A stretch of 64,000 bases of DNA from Flexifilum sp963727545 (lineage in GTDB: Bacteria > Chloroflexota > Anaerolineae > Aggregatilineales > Phototrophicaceae): contig CAVSGS010000005.1 of assembly GCA_963727545.1 (NCBI GenBank), positions 248,001 to 312,000 of the forward strand. Reading direction: 5' to 3'. Numbering within the stretch: the first letter of the stretch is position 1; each line of letters opens with the position of its first letter. A program made the position numbers and the translations under genes. Positions 35,271-42,957 of this stretch are shown in pieces. The notes below the pieces were generated by a model that saw nothing but the letters and a program-made list of their open reading frames with translations, was not told where the DNA came from and did no database searches.

Positions 35271-36221
35271 CTATTTTTTCGCTTCGTAATTCTTCGCCCA
35301 CTCGATCCGCGCCTCGCGGGTCGGGCGCAGCAGATCGATCAGCTTGCCGTTCTCCTGCGCGATCAGGCTGGCTTCGATCATCGCCAGCTTCATCCGAAAG
35401 ACCGCCAGCAGCGTCGCCACCGCCTGCGTATTGGTGCCGAGGATGTCGCCCATCATGCTCAAGTCCTGCGCCGCCAGCCGCGAGGTATCGCGGAAGCCGC
35501 CCGCCGCCAACTGCCAGACGGCGTCGTCTTCTTCGCCCTGCTGGGCGACGGTCGCCACCAGCGCCGCACTGATCAGGTAAGGCAGATGGCTGATCGCCGC
35601 GACGACGTGATCGTGCCGATGCGCGTCCATCTCGCTGGGCACCGCGCCAACCGCCGCCGCCAAGCCGAGCGCCCGCGCCACCGTCGCCGGCGTCGTGCGC
35701 CGCGACGGACAAAACACGAACGGTCGCCCCTTGAACAAGGCGGCGTCGCTGGCTTCGATGCCGCTGGACTCTTTGCCCGTCATGGGATGCGCGCCGATCG
35801 CCTGAATGCCGATCGGCAGGCGTCCCATCGCGTCGCAAATGTCCGCCTTGGTGCTGCCGATATCCAACAGCAGCGTATTCGAGCGCAGATACGAGCCGAT
35901 CCGGTTCGTCACCATGTCGAGGATCACCCGCACCGGCGCGGCGAGAATCACCACGTCCGCTTCGCTGACGCCTGCTTTGAGATCGTCGGTCACCGCGTCG
36001 ACAATGCCGTGCGCGAGCGCATACTCGCGCGCCACCGGATCCAGTTCCACGCCGGTGATCGTCTCAGCGTAAGCGCGCAGCGCCAACGCCAGCGATCCCC
36101 CCATCAAGCCCAAACCGACCACCGCCAGATGGCGACTGGTAAAACCGCTCGTAAAGCCGCTGTTGAACCCGCTGCTGACGCCACCGTTAAAGCCACTGAT
36201 AAAGCCACCCACCTCGCTCAA
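35271..36221 (-). CDS. tyrA: Prephenate dehydrogenase with repetitive N-terminal extension
   Basis: Oxidises prephenate to 4-hydroxyphenylpyruvate for tyrosine. 316 residues. The NAD domain starts HLAVVGLGLMGGSLALALRA at residue 31, with VDAVTDDLKAGVSEADVVILAAPV and GSTKADICDAM after it; GAHPMTGKESSGI and HVVAAISHLPYLISAAL are catalytic-domain motifs. There is no ACT domain at the C-terminus. The first 30 residues are a low-complexity tract of Gly-Phe repeats (GFIS, GFNG, GVSS, GFNS, GFTS, GFTS) encoded by a 12-bp DNA repeat; no in-frame start exists after it. ATGA overlap with aroF. Confidence 0.94.
   Translation of the reverse strand: MSEVGGFISGFNGGVSSGFNSGFTSGFTSRHLAVVGLGLMGGSLALALRAYAETITGVELDPVAREYALAHGIVDAVTDDLKAGVSEADVVILAAPVRVILDMVTNRIGSYLRSNTLLLDIGSTKADICDAMGRLPIGIQAIGAHPMTGKESSGIEASDAALFKGRPFVFCPSRRTTPATVARALGLAAAVGAVPSEMDAHRHDHVVAAISHLPYLISAALVATVAQQGEEDDAVWQLAAGGFRDTSRLAAQDLSMMGDILGTNTQAVATLLAVFRMKLAMIEASLIAQENGKLIDLLRPTREARIEWAKNYEAKK
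36142..36207. repeat. 12-bp tandem repeat inside tyrA
   Basis: Successive 12-base units (for instance AAGCCGCTGTTG, AACCCGCTGCTG, AAGCCACTGATA on the plus strand) encode SGFx four-residue units. About 5.5 copies. Confidence 0.75.
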
Positions 36222-37234
36222 GCTGACCTTCCTACCGCGTTGGCAACCTGCCGTACCGCGTTCATCATCTGTTGGAAACCGGCGAAGGTCAAGCTTTGCC
36301 GTCCGTCGGACAGCGCCTTGGATGGGTCAGGATGCACCTCGATGATCAAGCCGTCCGCCCCGGCAGCGACCGCACCGAGCGCAATCGCCGTGACGTGCTC
36401 GGAGTAGCCGACCGCGTGGCTCGGATCGGCGATGATCGGCAGGTGCGTGCGCGACTTCAGCACCGGGATCGCGTTGATGTCGAAGGTGTTGCGGGTGTAC
36501 TTCTCGAAGGTGCGAATGCCCCGCTCGCAGAGCATGACGCGGTTATTCCCGTGCGCCAGCACGTACTCCGCCGACATTAAGAGGTCTTCCATCGTGTTCG
36601 CCATGCCGCGCTTGAGCAGCACCGTCTGCTGGCTTTCGCCGACGGCGTTGAGCAGCGGGAAGTTCTGCATGTTGCGCGCGCCGATTTGGAGCACGTCGGC
36701 GTACTCGGCGACCATGCCGACCAGCCCCGGCTCCATCACCTCGGTGACAATCGGCAGTCCGGTGACTTGGCGCGCCTCGGCGAGCCACTTCAGCCCTTCC
36801 TCGCCGTGTCCCTGAAAGCTGTAGGGCGATGTGCGCGGCTTGAACGCCCCACCCCGCAAAGCAGTCGCTCCCGCCTCTTTGACCGCGCAAGCGATCTCGA
36901 TGGTCTGCTCGCGGCTCTCGACTGAGCAGGGACCGGCGATCACCAAGACCTTATCCGCGCCTGCTTTCGAGCCGTTGAGTGCGACCTGCGTCTGATGCGG
37001 GTGATACTCGCGGCTGGCGAGCTTGTAGGGCACGGAAACGCGCATCACGGTATCGACGCCCGCCATCGAGCTGTAGTTGTCCTCGCGCAGCGGCGTCGGG
37101 CTTTCACCGACCAAGCCGATAATCGTCCGCTCGTCCCCTTCGGAGAGATGCGGATCGTAGCCATCCTCTTTGACGCGGCTGATCACGTTGGAGATTTCGC
37201 GCGCGCTGGCGTCCTTCTTCATCACGACGATCAT
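36218..37234 (-). CDS. aroF: DAHP synthase, type I-beta with N-terminal ferredoxin-like domain
   Basis: First step of the shikimate route (phosphoenolpyruvate plus erythrose-4-phosphate). 338 residues. The first ~75 form the regulatory ferredoxin-like domain (MIVVMKKDASAREISNVI, then GDERTIIGLVGE) which senses aromatic products. Catalytic TIM barrel: VLVIAGPCSVESREQT, GATALRGGAFKPRTSPYSFQG, LLKRGMANTMEDLL, MLCERGIRTFE, IADPSHAVGYSE and IIEVHPDPSKALSDG with metal ligands. Overlaps tyrA by 4 bp (ATGA). Second gene of the attenuator-controlled operon. Confidence 0.95.
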   Translation of the reverse strand: MIVVMKKDASAREISNVISRVKEDGYDPHLSEGDERTIIGLVGESPTPLREDNYSSMAGVDTVMRVSVPYKLASREYHPHQTQVALNGSKAGADKVLVIAGPCSVESREQTIEIACAVKEAGATALRGGAFKPRTSPYSFQGHGEEGLKWLAEARQVTGLPIVTEVMEPGLVGMVAEYADVLQIGARNMQNFPLLNAVGESQQTVLLKRGMANTMEDLLMSAEYVLAHGNNRVMLCERGIRTFEKYTRNTFDINAIPVLKSRTHLPIIADPSHAVGYSEHVTAIALGAVAAGADGLIIEVHPDPSKALSDGRQSLTFAGFQQMMNAVRQVANAVGRSA

Positions 37235-37262
37235 AATTCACCTCAGTATTTGGTGAGTGGTT

Positions 37263-37343
37263 CTTAGTTTTTAGTAAAAGAACGGCGGTTTACACCTGCG
37301 CGCGGCTTGACTAACAACTAAAAACTGATCACTAACGACTAAT
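37263..37343. repeat. Degenerate inverted repeat of the CTAAAAACTA type
   Basis: AGTTTTTAGT (37266-37275) is the inverse of ACTAAAAACT (37318-37327), with further ACTAACGACTAATCACTAA units. It fills the aroH-aroF spacer. Confidence 0.5.
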
Positions 37344-37345
37344 CA

Positions 37346-37738
37346 CTAATTGCTATCTGTCTCGGCATTGACCGGCAGCGCCGGGATGTCCGGTCGGAGT
37401 ACCGTCGCCCCGCGCATGAAGATGTGATGCAGGTCGGCGTTGCTTTTTTCGGTGTTCCAGTGGATCAAAATGCGAATGCAGCGCGGAATCCCGGTCGGCA
37501 CGCCCATCTCCTGACAGCCGATCAGCGCGACCTGCGTCCAGCCCATGTCCCGCGCCGCCTTCGCCGGGTAGGCGGCGGTCAAGTCGGGCGTGGTCGTAAA
37601 GATCACGCTGGCGACGTCATCCTCGTCAATCGCATTCGCCTGTACGATGCGCTCCAGTAACTCCCGCGTCGCCGACCAGATGGCTTCAGCGTTGTCCTCG
37701 TCGATGGTGGTCGCACCACGCACACCCCGAAACTTCAT
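37346..37738 (-). CDS. aroH: Chorismate mutase, AroH type
   Basis: Converts chorismate to prephenate. 130 residues from the ATG at 37738, which has GGGGAGGAAGC immediately before it. The trimeric AroH fold is recognised by FRGVRGATTIDEDNAEAIW near the start, DDVASVIFTTTPDLTAAYPAKAAR, and PRCIRILIHWNTEKS, which includes the active-site Arg and Glu-equivalent region. First gene of the operon; directly preceded by an attenuator terminator and leader peptide, so its expression should depend on Tyr/Phe supply. Confidence 0.95.
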   Translation of the reverse strand: MKFRGVRGATTIDEDNAEAIWSATRELLERIVQANAIDEDDVASVIFTTTPDLTAAYPAKAARDMGWTQVALIGCQEMGVPTGIPRCIRILIHWNTEKSNADLHHIFMRGATVLRPDIPALPVNAETDSN

Positions 37739-37763
37739 AGCTTCCTCCCCATGCCCATGCAAA

Positions 37764-37796
37764 CAAAAAGGGCGCGAGCTTTTGCTCTGCGCCCTT
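37764..37796 (-). terminator. Attenuator terminator of the aromatic operon
   Basis: On the minus strand AAGGGCGC-A-GAGC, loop AAAA, GCTC-GCGCCCTT forms a 12-bp stem with a single bulged A, followed by TTTG TTTG. It lies 25 bp after the leader-peptide stop and 26 bp before the aroH ATG, so it must be read through for operon expression. Confidence 0.92.
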
Positions 37797-37821
37797 CGGT
37801 TAGCGAATTTCAGTTGACCGA

Positions 37822-37905
37822 CTAGACAGCACGCAATGCTCGACCTTTGGCTATGTCGCTAAAGTAATAAAAATAAAAGTAGCGATAGGTCTGAGCAGGC
37901 AGCAT
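37822..37905 (-). CDS. Aromatic leader peptide (27 residues, Tyr/Phe-rich)
   Basis: Starting at the ATG at 37905 (AAGGTGA 10 bases upstream) the peptide is MLPAQTYRYFYFYYFSDIAK, then seven more residues. Codons 7-15 are Tyr-Arg-Tyr-Phe-Tyr-Phe-Tyr-Tyr-Phe: eight of nine are aromatic. The RNA around them can fold: TGCTC-A-GACCT (37897-37887) pairs with AGGTC-GAGCA (37846-37837), and TCGCT (37885-37881) pairs with AGCGA (37860-37856), leaving the control codons in the loop. A ribosome stalled there for lack of Tyr- or Phe-tRNA would open this stem. Placed between a strong promoter and an intrinsic terminator, this is a classic attenuation leader. Confidence 0.9.
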   Translation of the reverse strand: MLPAQTYRYFYFYYFSDIAKGRALRAV

Positions 37906-37940
37906 CGGTGCAAATTCACCTTGTCGATCCGTTAGCGGAG

Positions 37941-37970
37941 AGCATAGCATGGTTGCGGAAAGCTTGTCAA
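37941..37970 (-). promoter_or_regulatory. Promoter of the aromatic operon
   Basis: Minus strand: TTGACA (37970-37965), 18-bp spacer, TATGCT (37946-37941). The -35 is perfect. Transcription would start near 37934, about 30 bases before the leader-peptide ATG. The same start may also be reached by read-through from the upstream trp genes. Confidence 0.8.
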
Positions 37971-38070
37971 CAGCCGCGCGCGACCTCCTGAAAAATCTGA
38001 CGAACGCGCGACAGTAAGACGCATTCACACGACGAATATTCGGCAAAACTACGCATCTGCTTTCAGCTAT

Positions 38071-38973
38071 TCACAGCGTCGAGCGTGCCAGCGCTTTCAG
38101 TTGACGCAGATGTGTTTCCGCGCGCCGCTGCAAATCCTCAGGATAGACATAGCCAAGCGCCGCGCCCACCTCGACAGCGACACGGTGAAATAACGCAATC
38201 GACCGATCGAGCGCTACCCAGTTCGCCGCTAAATCAGCGCCGGTGTAAGTCTGTTCTAATTCGTCCCAGCAGGTTGGGGCTGAGCCAACGCTTCAAGCCA
38301 CGTCCATACAGCGGCATTTTCACCTGCCATTGATGAGCGATCTCGATCTGCCATTGCAATAGGGGCAGCAGATGCTCATGCAGCAGCATAGCATCCATGA
38401 GGTGCTTCGCGGCAATTAGGTCGTCGCGCCACAGATATTTGGCAACGTAGATCGCCACCAAGAAGAAATCCTCGACATGATACTGAAACTCCGCTTCAGT
38501 CGGCGGCGTAGGGATATACGCTTTGTAAGTCGGCGGTTTGAGGTCGGTAGTCAGTTGATCCTTGTCCAGCAGCACGCGATAGCCCGCGTCAAACTCGTCG
38601 GGCAGCATCGGTTGTGCGGCGATCGATCGAAACTGTTCGACGGACATCAACGTGAAGTCGATTTTTAGACCGCCTTCAAACTGCACGACATTGCCGGAAC
38701 GCTCGAAACCATCCTGAACCAAAATCGGATCGCTGTACATCACCAGCACCCGCCCGAATGCTTCCAGCCATGCGCGATCCGCCGCAAAGGGGTGGATGTC
38801 GGTTAGGATCAAAATCACGTCGTAGTCGGAGAGCAGGTCAAGGTTCGCACCGGGAACGCTGCTCGGCACGGCGCGGGTACTCGTCAAAATCATCGTCCGG
38901 ACGGCATCCAATGCGCTTCGCCCCACGCGATCAGATGGGCAATGACCTCTGCCTCCGGCGCAAAATTCAGCAT
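38071..38973 (-). CDS. Aminoglycoside 6-adenylyltransferase-like nucleotidyltransferase, two frame breaks as assembled
   Basis: Resembles ANT(6)/AadK streptomycin adenylyltransferases. Read from ATG at 38973 as MLNFAPEAEVIAHLIAWGEA, then in another frame AVRTMILTSTRAV, LLSDYDVILIL (nucleotidyltransferase Asp motif), FTLMSVEQF and FLVAIYVAKYLWRDDLIAAKHLMD; the C-terminus ELEQTYTGADLAANWVALDR runs in a third frame to TGA at 38071. A missing G near 38908 and an additional base near 38278 explain the breaks. Restored length about 300. Resistance activity is not certain: many chromosomal homologues have no known substrate. It follows trpA by 16 bp and may end that operon. Confidence 0.75.
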
Positions 38974-38989
38974 CCTGATCGTCTCGCCG

Positions 38990-39790
38990 CTAATCGAGCG
39001 CGCGTCGCAGCGTCCCCGCGAGTTCGCGGACGGGTTCAACGCCGCCCTTTCCGGCTCGCACCAGCGCGCTGCCGACGATGAAGCCATCGACCAGATCGCT
39101 CATCCGCCGCGCTTGCTCCGGCTTGCTGATGCCGAAGCCCATCACCAGCGGCGTATCCAGTTGTGCTCGCAGACGGGCGATGAAATCGGTCAGGTGCGGC
39201 GGCAGTTGATCGCGCACGCCGGTGATGCCCACCAGCGAAACGACGTAGATGAAACCGGTCGCTTGGCTGCCCACCAACGCGATACGCTCGGCGGTGCTGG
39301 TCGGCGCGAGCATGTAGACGTGCGCCAGCCCTGCCTGCGCGCACAGCGCATCGATTTGAGCGCCTTCGTCTGGCGGCAGGTCCGGGACGATCAGACCGTC
39401 CGCACCGGCGGCTTTGGCATCCCGAATGAAATTCTCCGCGCCGTATGCCAGAATCGGGTTGACGTAACCCATCATGATCATCGGCTGAGTGACGCCGCGC
39501 GCGCGCAGTTCGCGCACCGCTGCAAACACCTTGCGCGTCGTGATGCCGTTTTCCAGCGCGATCTGCATCGCCGCCTGATTGACGGGACCATCCGCCAGCG
39601 GATCGCTGAACGACAGCCCGATCTCGAAGCCGTCGACGCCTTCCGCCGCCATCGCTGCAATCGCGTCGATCGATTCGGCATAAGTCGGGTAGCCAATCGG
39701 GAAATAGGGCAGGAACGCCGCGCGATTCTCCGTCTTGGCTTGCGCGAACATCGCCGCTAAAGCCTCAAGTCCGGTTTTTGTTTGCGTCAT
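38990..39790 (-). CDS. trpA: Tryptophan synthase alpha subunit
   Basis: Cleaves indole-3-glycerol phosphate to indole. 266 residues, TIM barrel. GLEALAAMFAQAKTENRAAFLPYFPIGYPT near the start; catalytic Glu in VDGFEIGLSFSDPLADGP (about 45-62, with Leu-Ser where Val-Pro is more common); catalytic Asp region MIMMGYVNPILAYG; GADGLIVPDLPPDE; GFGISKPEQARRM near 215 for phosphate binding. The start overlaps the esterase-like gene by 4 bp, separating trpA from trpB by three unrelated genes, which is unusual because trpBA are normally adjacent. Confidence 0.95.
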   Translation of the reverse strand: MTQTKTGLEALAAMFAQAKTENRAAFLPYFPIGYPTYAESIDAIAAMAAEGVDGFEIGLSFSDPLADGPVNQAAMQIALENGITTRKVFAAVRELRARGVTQPMIMMGYVNPILAYGAENFIRDAKAAGADGLIVPDLPPDEGAQIDALCAQAGLAHVYMLAPTSTAERIALVGSQATGFIYVVSLVGITGVRDQLPPHLTDFIARLRAQLDTPLVMGFGISKPEQARRMSDLVDGFIVGSALVRAGKGGVEPVRELAGTLRRALD

Positions 39791-40430
39791 GATTTCGCCT
39801 CGTTTCGTTTTTGCGCCAGCAGCCAGCGATAGATCGCCGGATCAATGTAAGCCCGGTCGGACGTACCGCCGTGCGTGGCATCGGGATAGCGGGTATAGCC
39901 GAAGTTCGCGCCGATCTCCGCCAGCGCCGCCGCGACGTCGTCCGCGCCGCTCACGGAGACCGCTTGATCGAGCGCGCCATGCACCAACCACAGCGGCAGC
40001 GCGCGCAGGCAATACAGATCGTCGCGCGTCAGCACGCCGTCGATGAAAGCGCTGCCACCGACCGGCAGCAGCGCCGCGAAGCGTTCCGGTCGCTTGACCG
40101 CCCACGTCCACGTGCCATAGCCACCCATACTGAAGCCGGTCAGGTAAACGCGATCCGGGTCAATCGGCTGTTCCGCCAGCAGGTCGTCGAGCAGCACGTC
40201 AAGCTGATCAGTGATCGCGCTCCACACGTCATCAGCGGGGCACTGCGGCACGGCGACGTAGGCGGGAAGCTGCACGACACCCGTCTCGATGGCACGCGGC
40301 AATCCCCACTGCTTGACCATGTTCAGGTCGTCGCCGCGCTCGCCGACGCCGTGCAGAAAGATGATCAGCGGGCGCGGGTCGGGTTCGATCCCTTTGGGGC
40401 GATAGAGCAGATACTTGAGCGTGACTCATG
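39787..40430 (-). CDS. Alpha/beta-hydrolase (esterase/prolyl-oligopeptidase-like), one frame break at the start as assembled
   Basis: Nucleophile elbow TGFSMGGYGTWTWA gives the catalytic Ser; HGGTSDRAYI near the end gives the likely His. The first clean in-frame ATG is at 40320, but the same frame upstream encodes LKYLLYRPKGIEP and RPLIIFLHGVGERGDDLN, an obvious oxyanion-hole region, so the protein begins earlier. The ATG at 40430 is out of frame by one extra base; removing the A after it gives MVTLKYLLYRPKG and about 214 residues. Similar to carboxylesterases of the polyhydroxybutyrate depolymerase group. Embedded in the trp operon; substrate unknown. Confidence 0.75.
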
Positions 40431-41217
40431 TCGGCTCCTTGAGCGGGCGAGTCAGCGCGTTGATACCCGCCTGCGCGATCTCCTGCGCGATGCTCACCCG
40501 GAATGCCCAGCTTTCGGCGTTGCGGTCGTACTCGGCGGCAGCGCGACGCTGGGTCTCGGCATCCGCCGCCTGCGGCAGAAACCGATCCGCCGTTTCCCAG
40601 TCCAAACCATCGACCAGCACGCCCTTGATCGTGAAGCCGCCGCGATGCAGCAGCACCACCCATTCGGCATCCGAGCCAATCGCCTTGACCGGATCGGCAT
40701 TCGCCAGCAGGAAGCGAGCCGCCGCGCGGCTGAGTCCCTTCGACCCGGCGCACAGATCGAGTTCCTGCCCGACCAGATACGAGAACACATCGTTGGCGAT
40801 GGTCTCGGTCTGCTGAAGCGCCTGCGGATGCGTCGCCATCGCCGCCTCAGTCCGCCCGATCACGAGGTAATCGGCGGTTTGGATTCGAGCGATGGTCTGG
40901 CGCAGTTCGTCGGGGTAGAGTTCGCACCAGCGGATCAAGCGGTCGCCGTCGACGTAATGGACGAACTCCGCGCCGGTTTGCAGCGCGAGATCGAGCGCCA
41001 AAAATCGCCCGGACTCCCATTCCTCGCGCTTGCCGATGCGCACGTCCGGCAGCGATTCGAGCAGTTCGAGCGCTTCCGCATCCGGGTCACGCGGCATCGT
41101 CACGATCATGCTGTGATACCACGGCGCGAAGATCGGGTAGAGCCGCCGCAGCCGCTCCGTCTCGCCGCGCGGATTCCACGCCATTGCCAAGCAAACTTTG
41201 TTTGCTGAATTCGTCAT
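40426..41217 (-). CDS. Glycosyltransferase-like (GT-A fold) protein
   Basis: 263 residues. A nucleotide-sugar-type Rossmann start (KVCLAMAWNPRGETERLRRLYP), then SMIVTMPRD, and a D-x-D-like FVHYVDGDRLIRW near residue 90, as used for metal and nucleotide-sugar binding. DLCAGSKGLSRAAARFLL and SDAEWVVLLHRGG follow. The pattern fits a family 2-like or related GT-A protein, but the match is partial and the donor is unknown. It overlaps the NUDIX gene by 4 bp upstream and ends at the start of the esterase gene, so all three are co-translated within the trp operon. Confidence 0.68.
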   Translation of the reverse strand: MTNSANKVCLAMAWNPRGETERLRRLYPIFAPWYHSMIVTMPRDPDAEALELLESLPDVRIGKREEWESGRFLALDLALQTGAEFVHYVDGDRLIRWCELYPDELRQTIARIQTADYLVIGRTEAAMATHPQALQQTETIANDVFSYLVGQELDLCAGSKGLSRAAARFLLANADPVKAIGSDAEWVVLLHRGGFTIKGVLVDGLDWETADRFLPQAADAETQRRAAAEYDRNAESWAFRVSIAQEIAQAGINALTRPLKEPT

Positions 41218-41624
41218 GCTCCCAGCCTCTCGCGCATAAATCGCAGAATCACCGGCTTCTTCTCAAAACCTACTTCCAACGCTTCGACGCCTGCCGCATC
41301 GAACCAGCCCAGCGCCTGTCCTTCGAGCAGCGTCAAGCTCGCCGCCGGACGGTCGAAATCGGCGCTGAAGACGTGGACGATCACGTCCAGTTCGCCGGGG
41401 ATGCTTCGCACCGGGCAAACGTAGTCGTCCCAGTGGGTCACCGGGAAATCGAGGTCGAGTTCTTCGCGGATTTCGCGGTGAATGGCGTCCTCGTAGCTGG
41501 CGTCCTCCGGCTCGACCGCGCCGCCGAAGATCGTCCAGCAGCCGGGATAGCGAATCCCCGGCGTGTGATCGCGCTGCTGAAGCAGGACCTCGCCGCGCGG
41601 GTTGACCGGGATCACCGAGACCAT
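41214..41624 (-). CDS. NUDIX hydrolase
   Basis: 136 residues. The Nudix box GGAVEPEDASYEDAIHREIREEL (about residues 34-56; written here in part as G-x5-E-x7-REIREEL) has all metal-binding Glu residues. It should cleave a nucleoside diphosphate linked to another group. N-terminal MVSVIPVNPRGEVLLQQRD is typical. Located between trpB and a glycosyltransferase-like gene with which it overlaps by 4 bp. Possible role in nucleotide-sugar turnover with that neighbour; this is inference. Confidence 0.88.
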   Translation of the reverse strand: MVSVIPVNPRGEVLLQQRDHTPGIRYPGCWTIFGGAVEPEDASYEDAIHREIREELDLDFPVTHWDDYVCPVRSIPGELDVIVHVFSADFDRPAASLTLLEGQALGWFDAAGVEALEVGFEKKPVILRFMRERLGA

Positions 41625-41736
41625 GTGTTTTTGCTTCAGATTATGCCACTCGCAACCTCTTCCCGACTTGCAGGGAGCGGGCGCAATGCCTCCGTAGATT
41701 CACGCGGTACTGCATTCACGCCTAATTTCAGCGAAA

Positions 41737-42957
41737 TTACTTACCTTCTAGCGCCTTAATCACGGTATCCAAATCCTTGTCGCCGCGCCCGCTGAGGTTG
41801 ATCAGGATGATCGAGTCCTTGGGCATGGTCGGCGCGCGCTTGATCGCTTCGGCGACGGCGTGCGAGCTTTCCAGCGCCGGGATGATGCCCTCAAGCTGGC
41901 TGAGCTGTTGCAGCGCGTCGAGCGCTTCGTCGTCGGTGGCGTAGGTGTAGAAGGCGCGCTCCAACGCGCGCAGATAGGCGTGTTCGGGACCGACCGAGGC
42001 GTAATCCAGCCCCGCCGAGATGCTGTGCGTGTTCAAAATCTGCCCGTCCTCGTTCTGGAGCACGAAAGATCGCGTGCCGTGCAGCACGCCCGGTCGCCCT
42101 AGGCGCGGATCGGCGAAGCGGGCGGCGTGCTGCCCGCCCTCGATGCCGAAGCCGCCCGCCTCGACGCCGATCAGGTCGACGTTCTCGTCGTCGCGGAAGG
42201 CGTGGAACAAGCCGATCGCGTTGCTGCCGCCGCCGACGCAGGCGATACAGACGTCGGGCAGCCGCCCCGCCAGTTCGACGATTTGCTGCCTGGCTTCGAC
42301 GCCGATCACGCTCTGGAAGTCGCGCACCATCATCGGGTAGGGATGCGGACCGAGCGCCGAGCCGAGCAGGTAGAACGTGTCCTCGACGTTGGTCACCCAG
42401 TCGCGGATCGCCTCGTTGATGGCGTCCTTGAGCGTCTTGCTGCCGCTCTCGACCGGGATCACCTCCGTGCCGAGCAGCTTCATGCGAAAGACGTTCGGCT
42501 GCTGGCGGGCGATGTCGACGCTGCCCATGTAGACGTGGCAGTCGAGACCGAGCAGCGCCGACGCCGTCGCGCTGGCGACGCCGTGCTGACCCGCGCCGGT
42601 CTCGGCGACGATCCGCTGTTTGCCCATCCGCTGCGCCAGCAGCGCTTGACCGAGCGCGTTGTTGATCTTGTGCGCGCCGGTGTGCGCCAAGTCCTCGCGC
42701 TTGAGGTAAATCTGCGCGCCGCCGAGCGCCTCGCTCAGCCGACCGGCGTAGGTGACGGGCGTCGGTCGCCCGGTGTAGGTCTTTTGCAGGTGCGCCAGCT
42801 GATTCTGGAACTCCGGATCCGCCATCGCTTCGGTATAGGCGGCGGTCAGGTCGTCCAGCGCCGGGATCAGCGTCTCCGGCACGAAGCGCCCGCCGAACTC
42901 GCCATAATAGCCGCGCTCGTCCGGGACGTTGGTCGTGTTCGTTTCGATATAGGTCAT
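41737..42957 (-). CDS. trpB: Tryptophan synthase beta subunit
   Basis: Condenses indole and serine on pyridoxal phosphate. 406 residues. RGYYGEFGGRFVPETLIPALDDL at the start, YLKREDLAHTGAHKINNALGQ with the PLP Lys near residue 90, AETGAGQHGVASATASALLG, and CVGGGSNAIGLFHAF for the phosphate loop are all family hallmarks. LNLS-type ending ILINLSGRGDKDLDTV also matches. Standard TrpB1 type. The ATG overlaps the stop of the preceding AT-rich gene by 4 bp; followed by NUDIX 112 bp later. Confidence 0.96.
   Translation of the reverse strand: MTYIETNTTNVPDERGYYGEFGGRFVPETLIPALDDLTAAYTEAMADPEFQNQLAHLQKTYTGRPTPVTYAGRLSEALGGAQIYLKREDLAHTGAHKINNALGQALLAQRMGKQRIVAETGAGQHGVASATASALLGLDCHVYMGSVDIARQQPNVFRMKLLGTEVIPVESGSKTLKDAINEAIRDWVTNVEDTFYLLGSALGPHPYPMMVRDFQSVIGVEARQQIVELAGRLPDVCIACVGGGSNAIGLFHAFRDDENVDLIGVEAGGFGIEGGQHAARFADPRLGRPGVLHGTRSFVLQNEDGQILNTHSISAGLDYASVGPEHAYLRALERAFYTYATDDEALDALQQLSQLEGIIPALESSHAVAEAIKRAPTMPKDSIILINLSGRGDKDLDTVIKALEGK

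Noticed and set aside
35213..35838. Open frames on both strands over tyrA (35213-35572 plus, 35245-35838 minus)
   Set aside because: Arg/Pro/Ala-rich shadows of the tyrA coding frame without independent signals.
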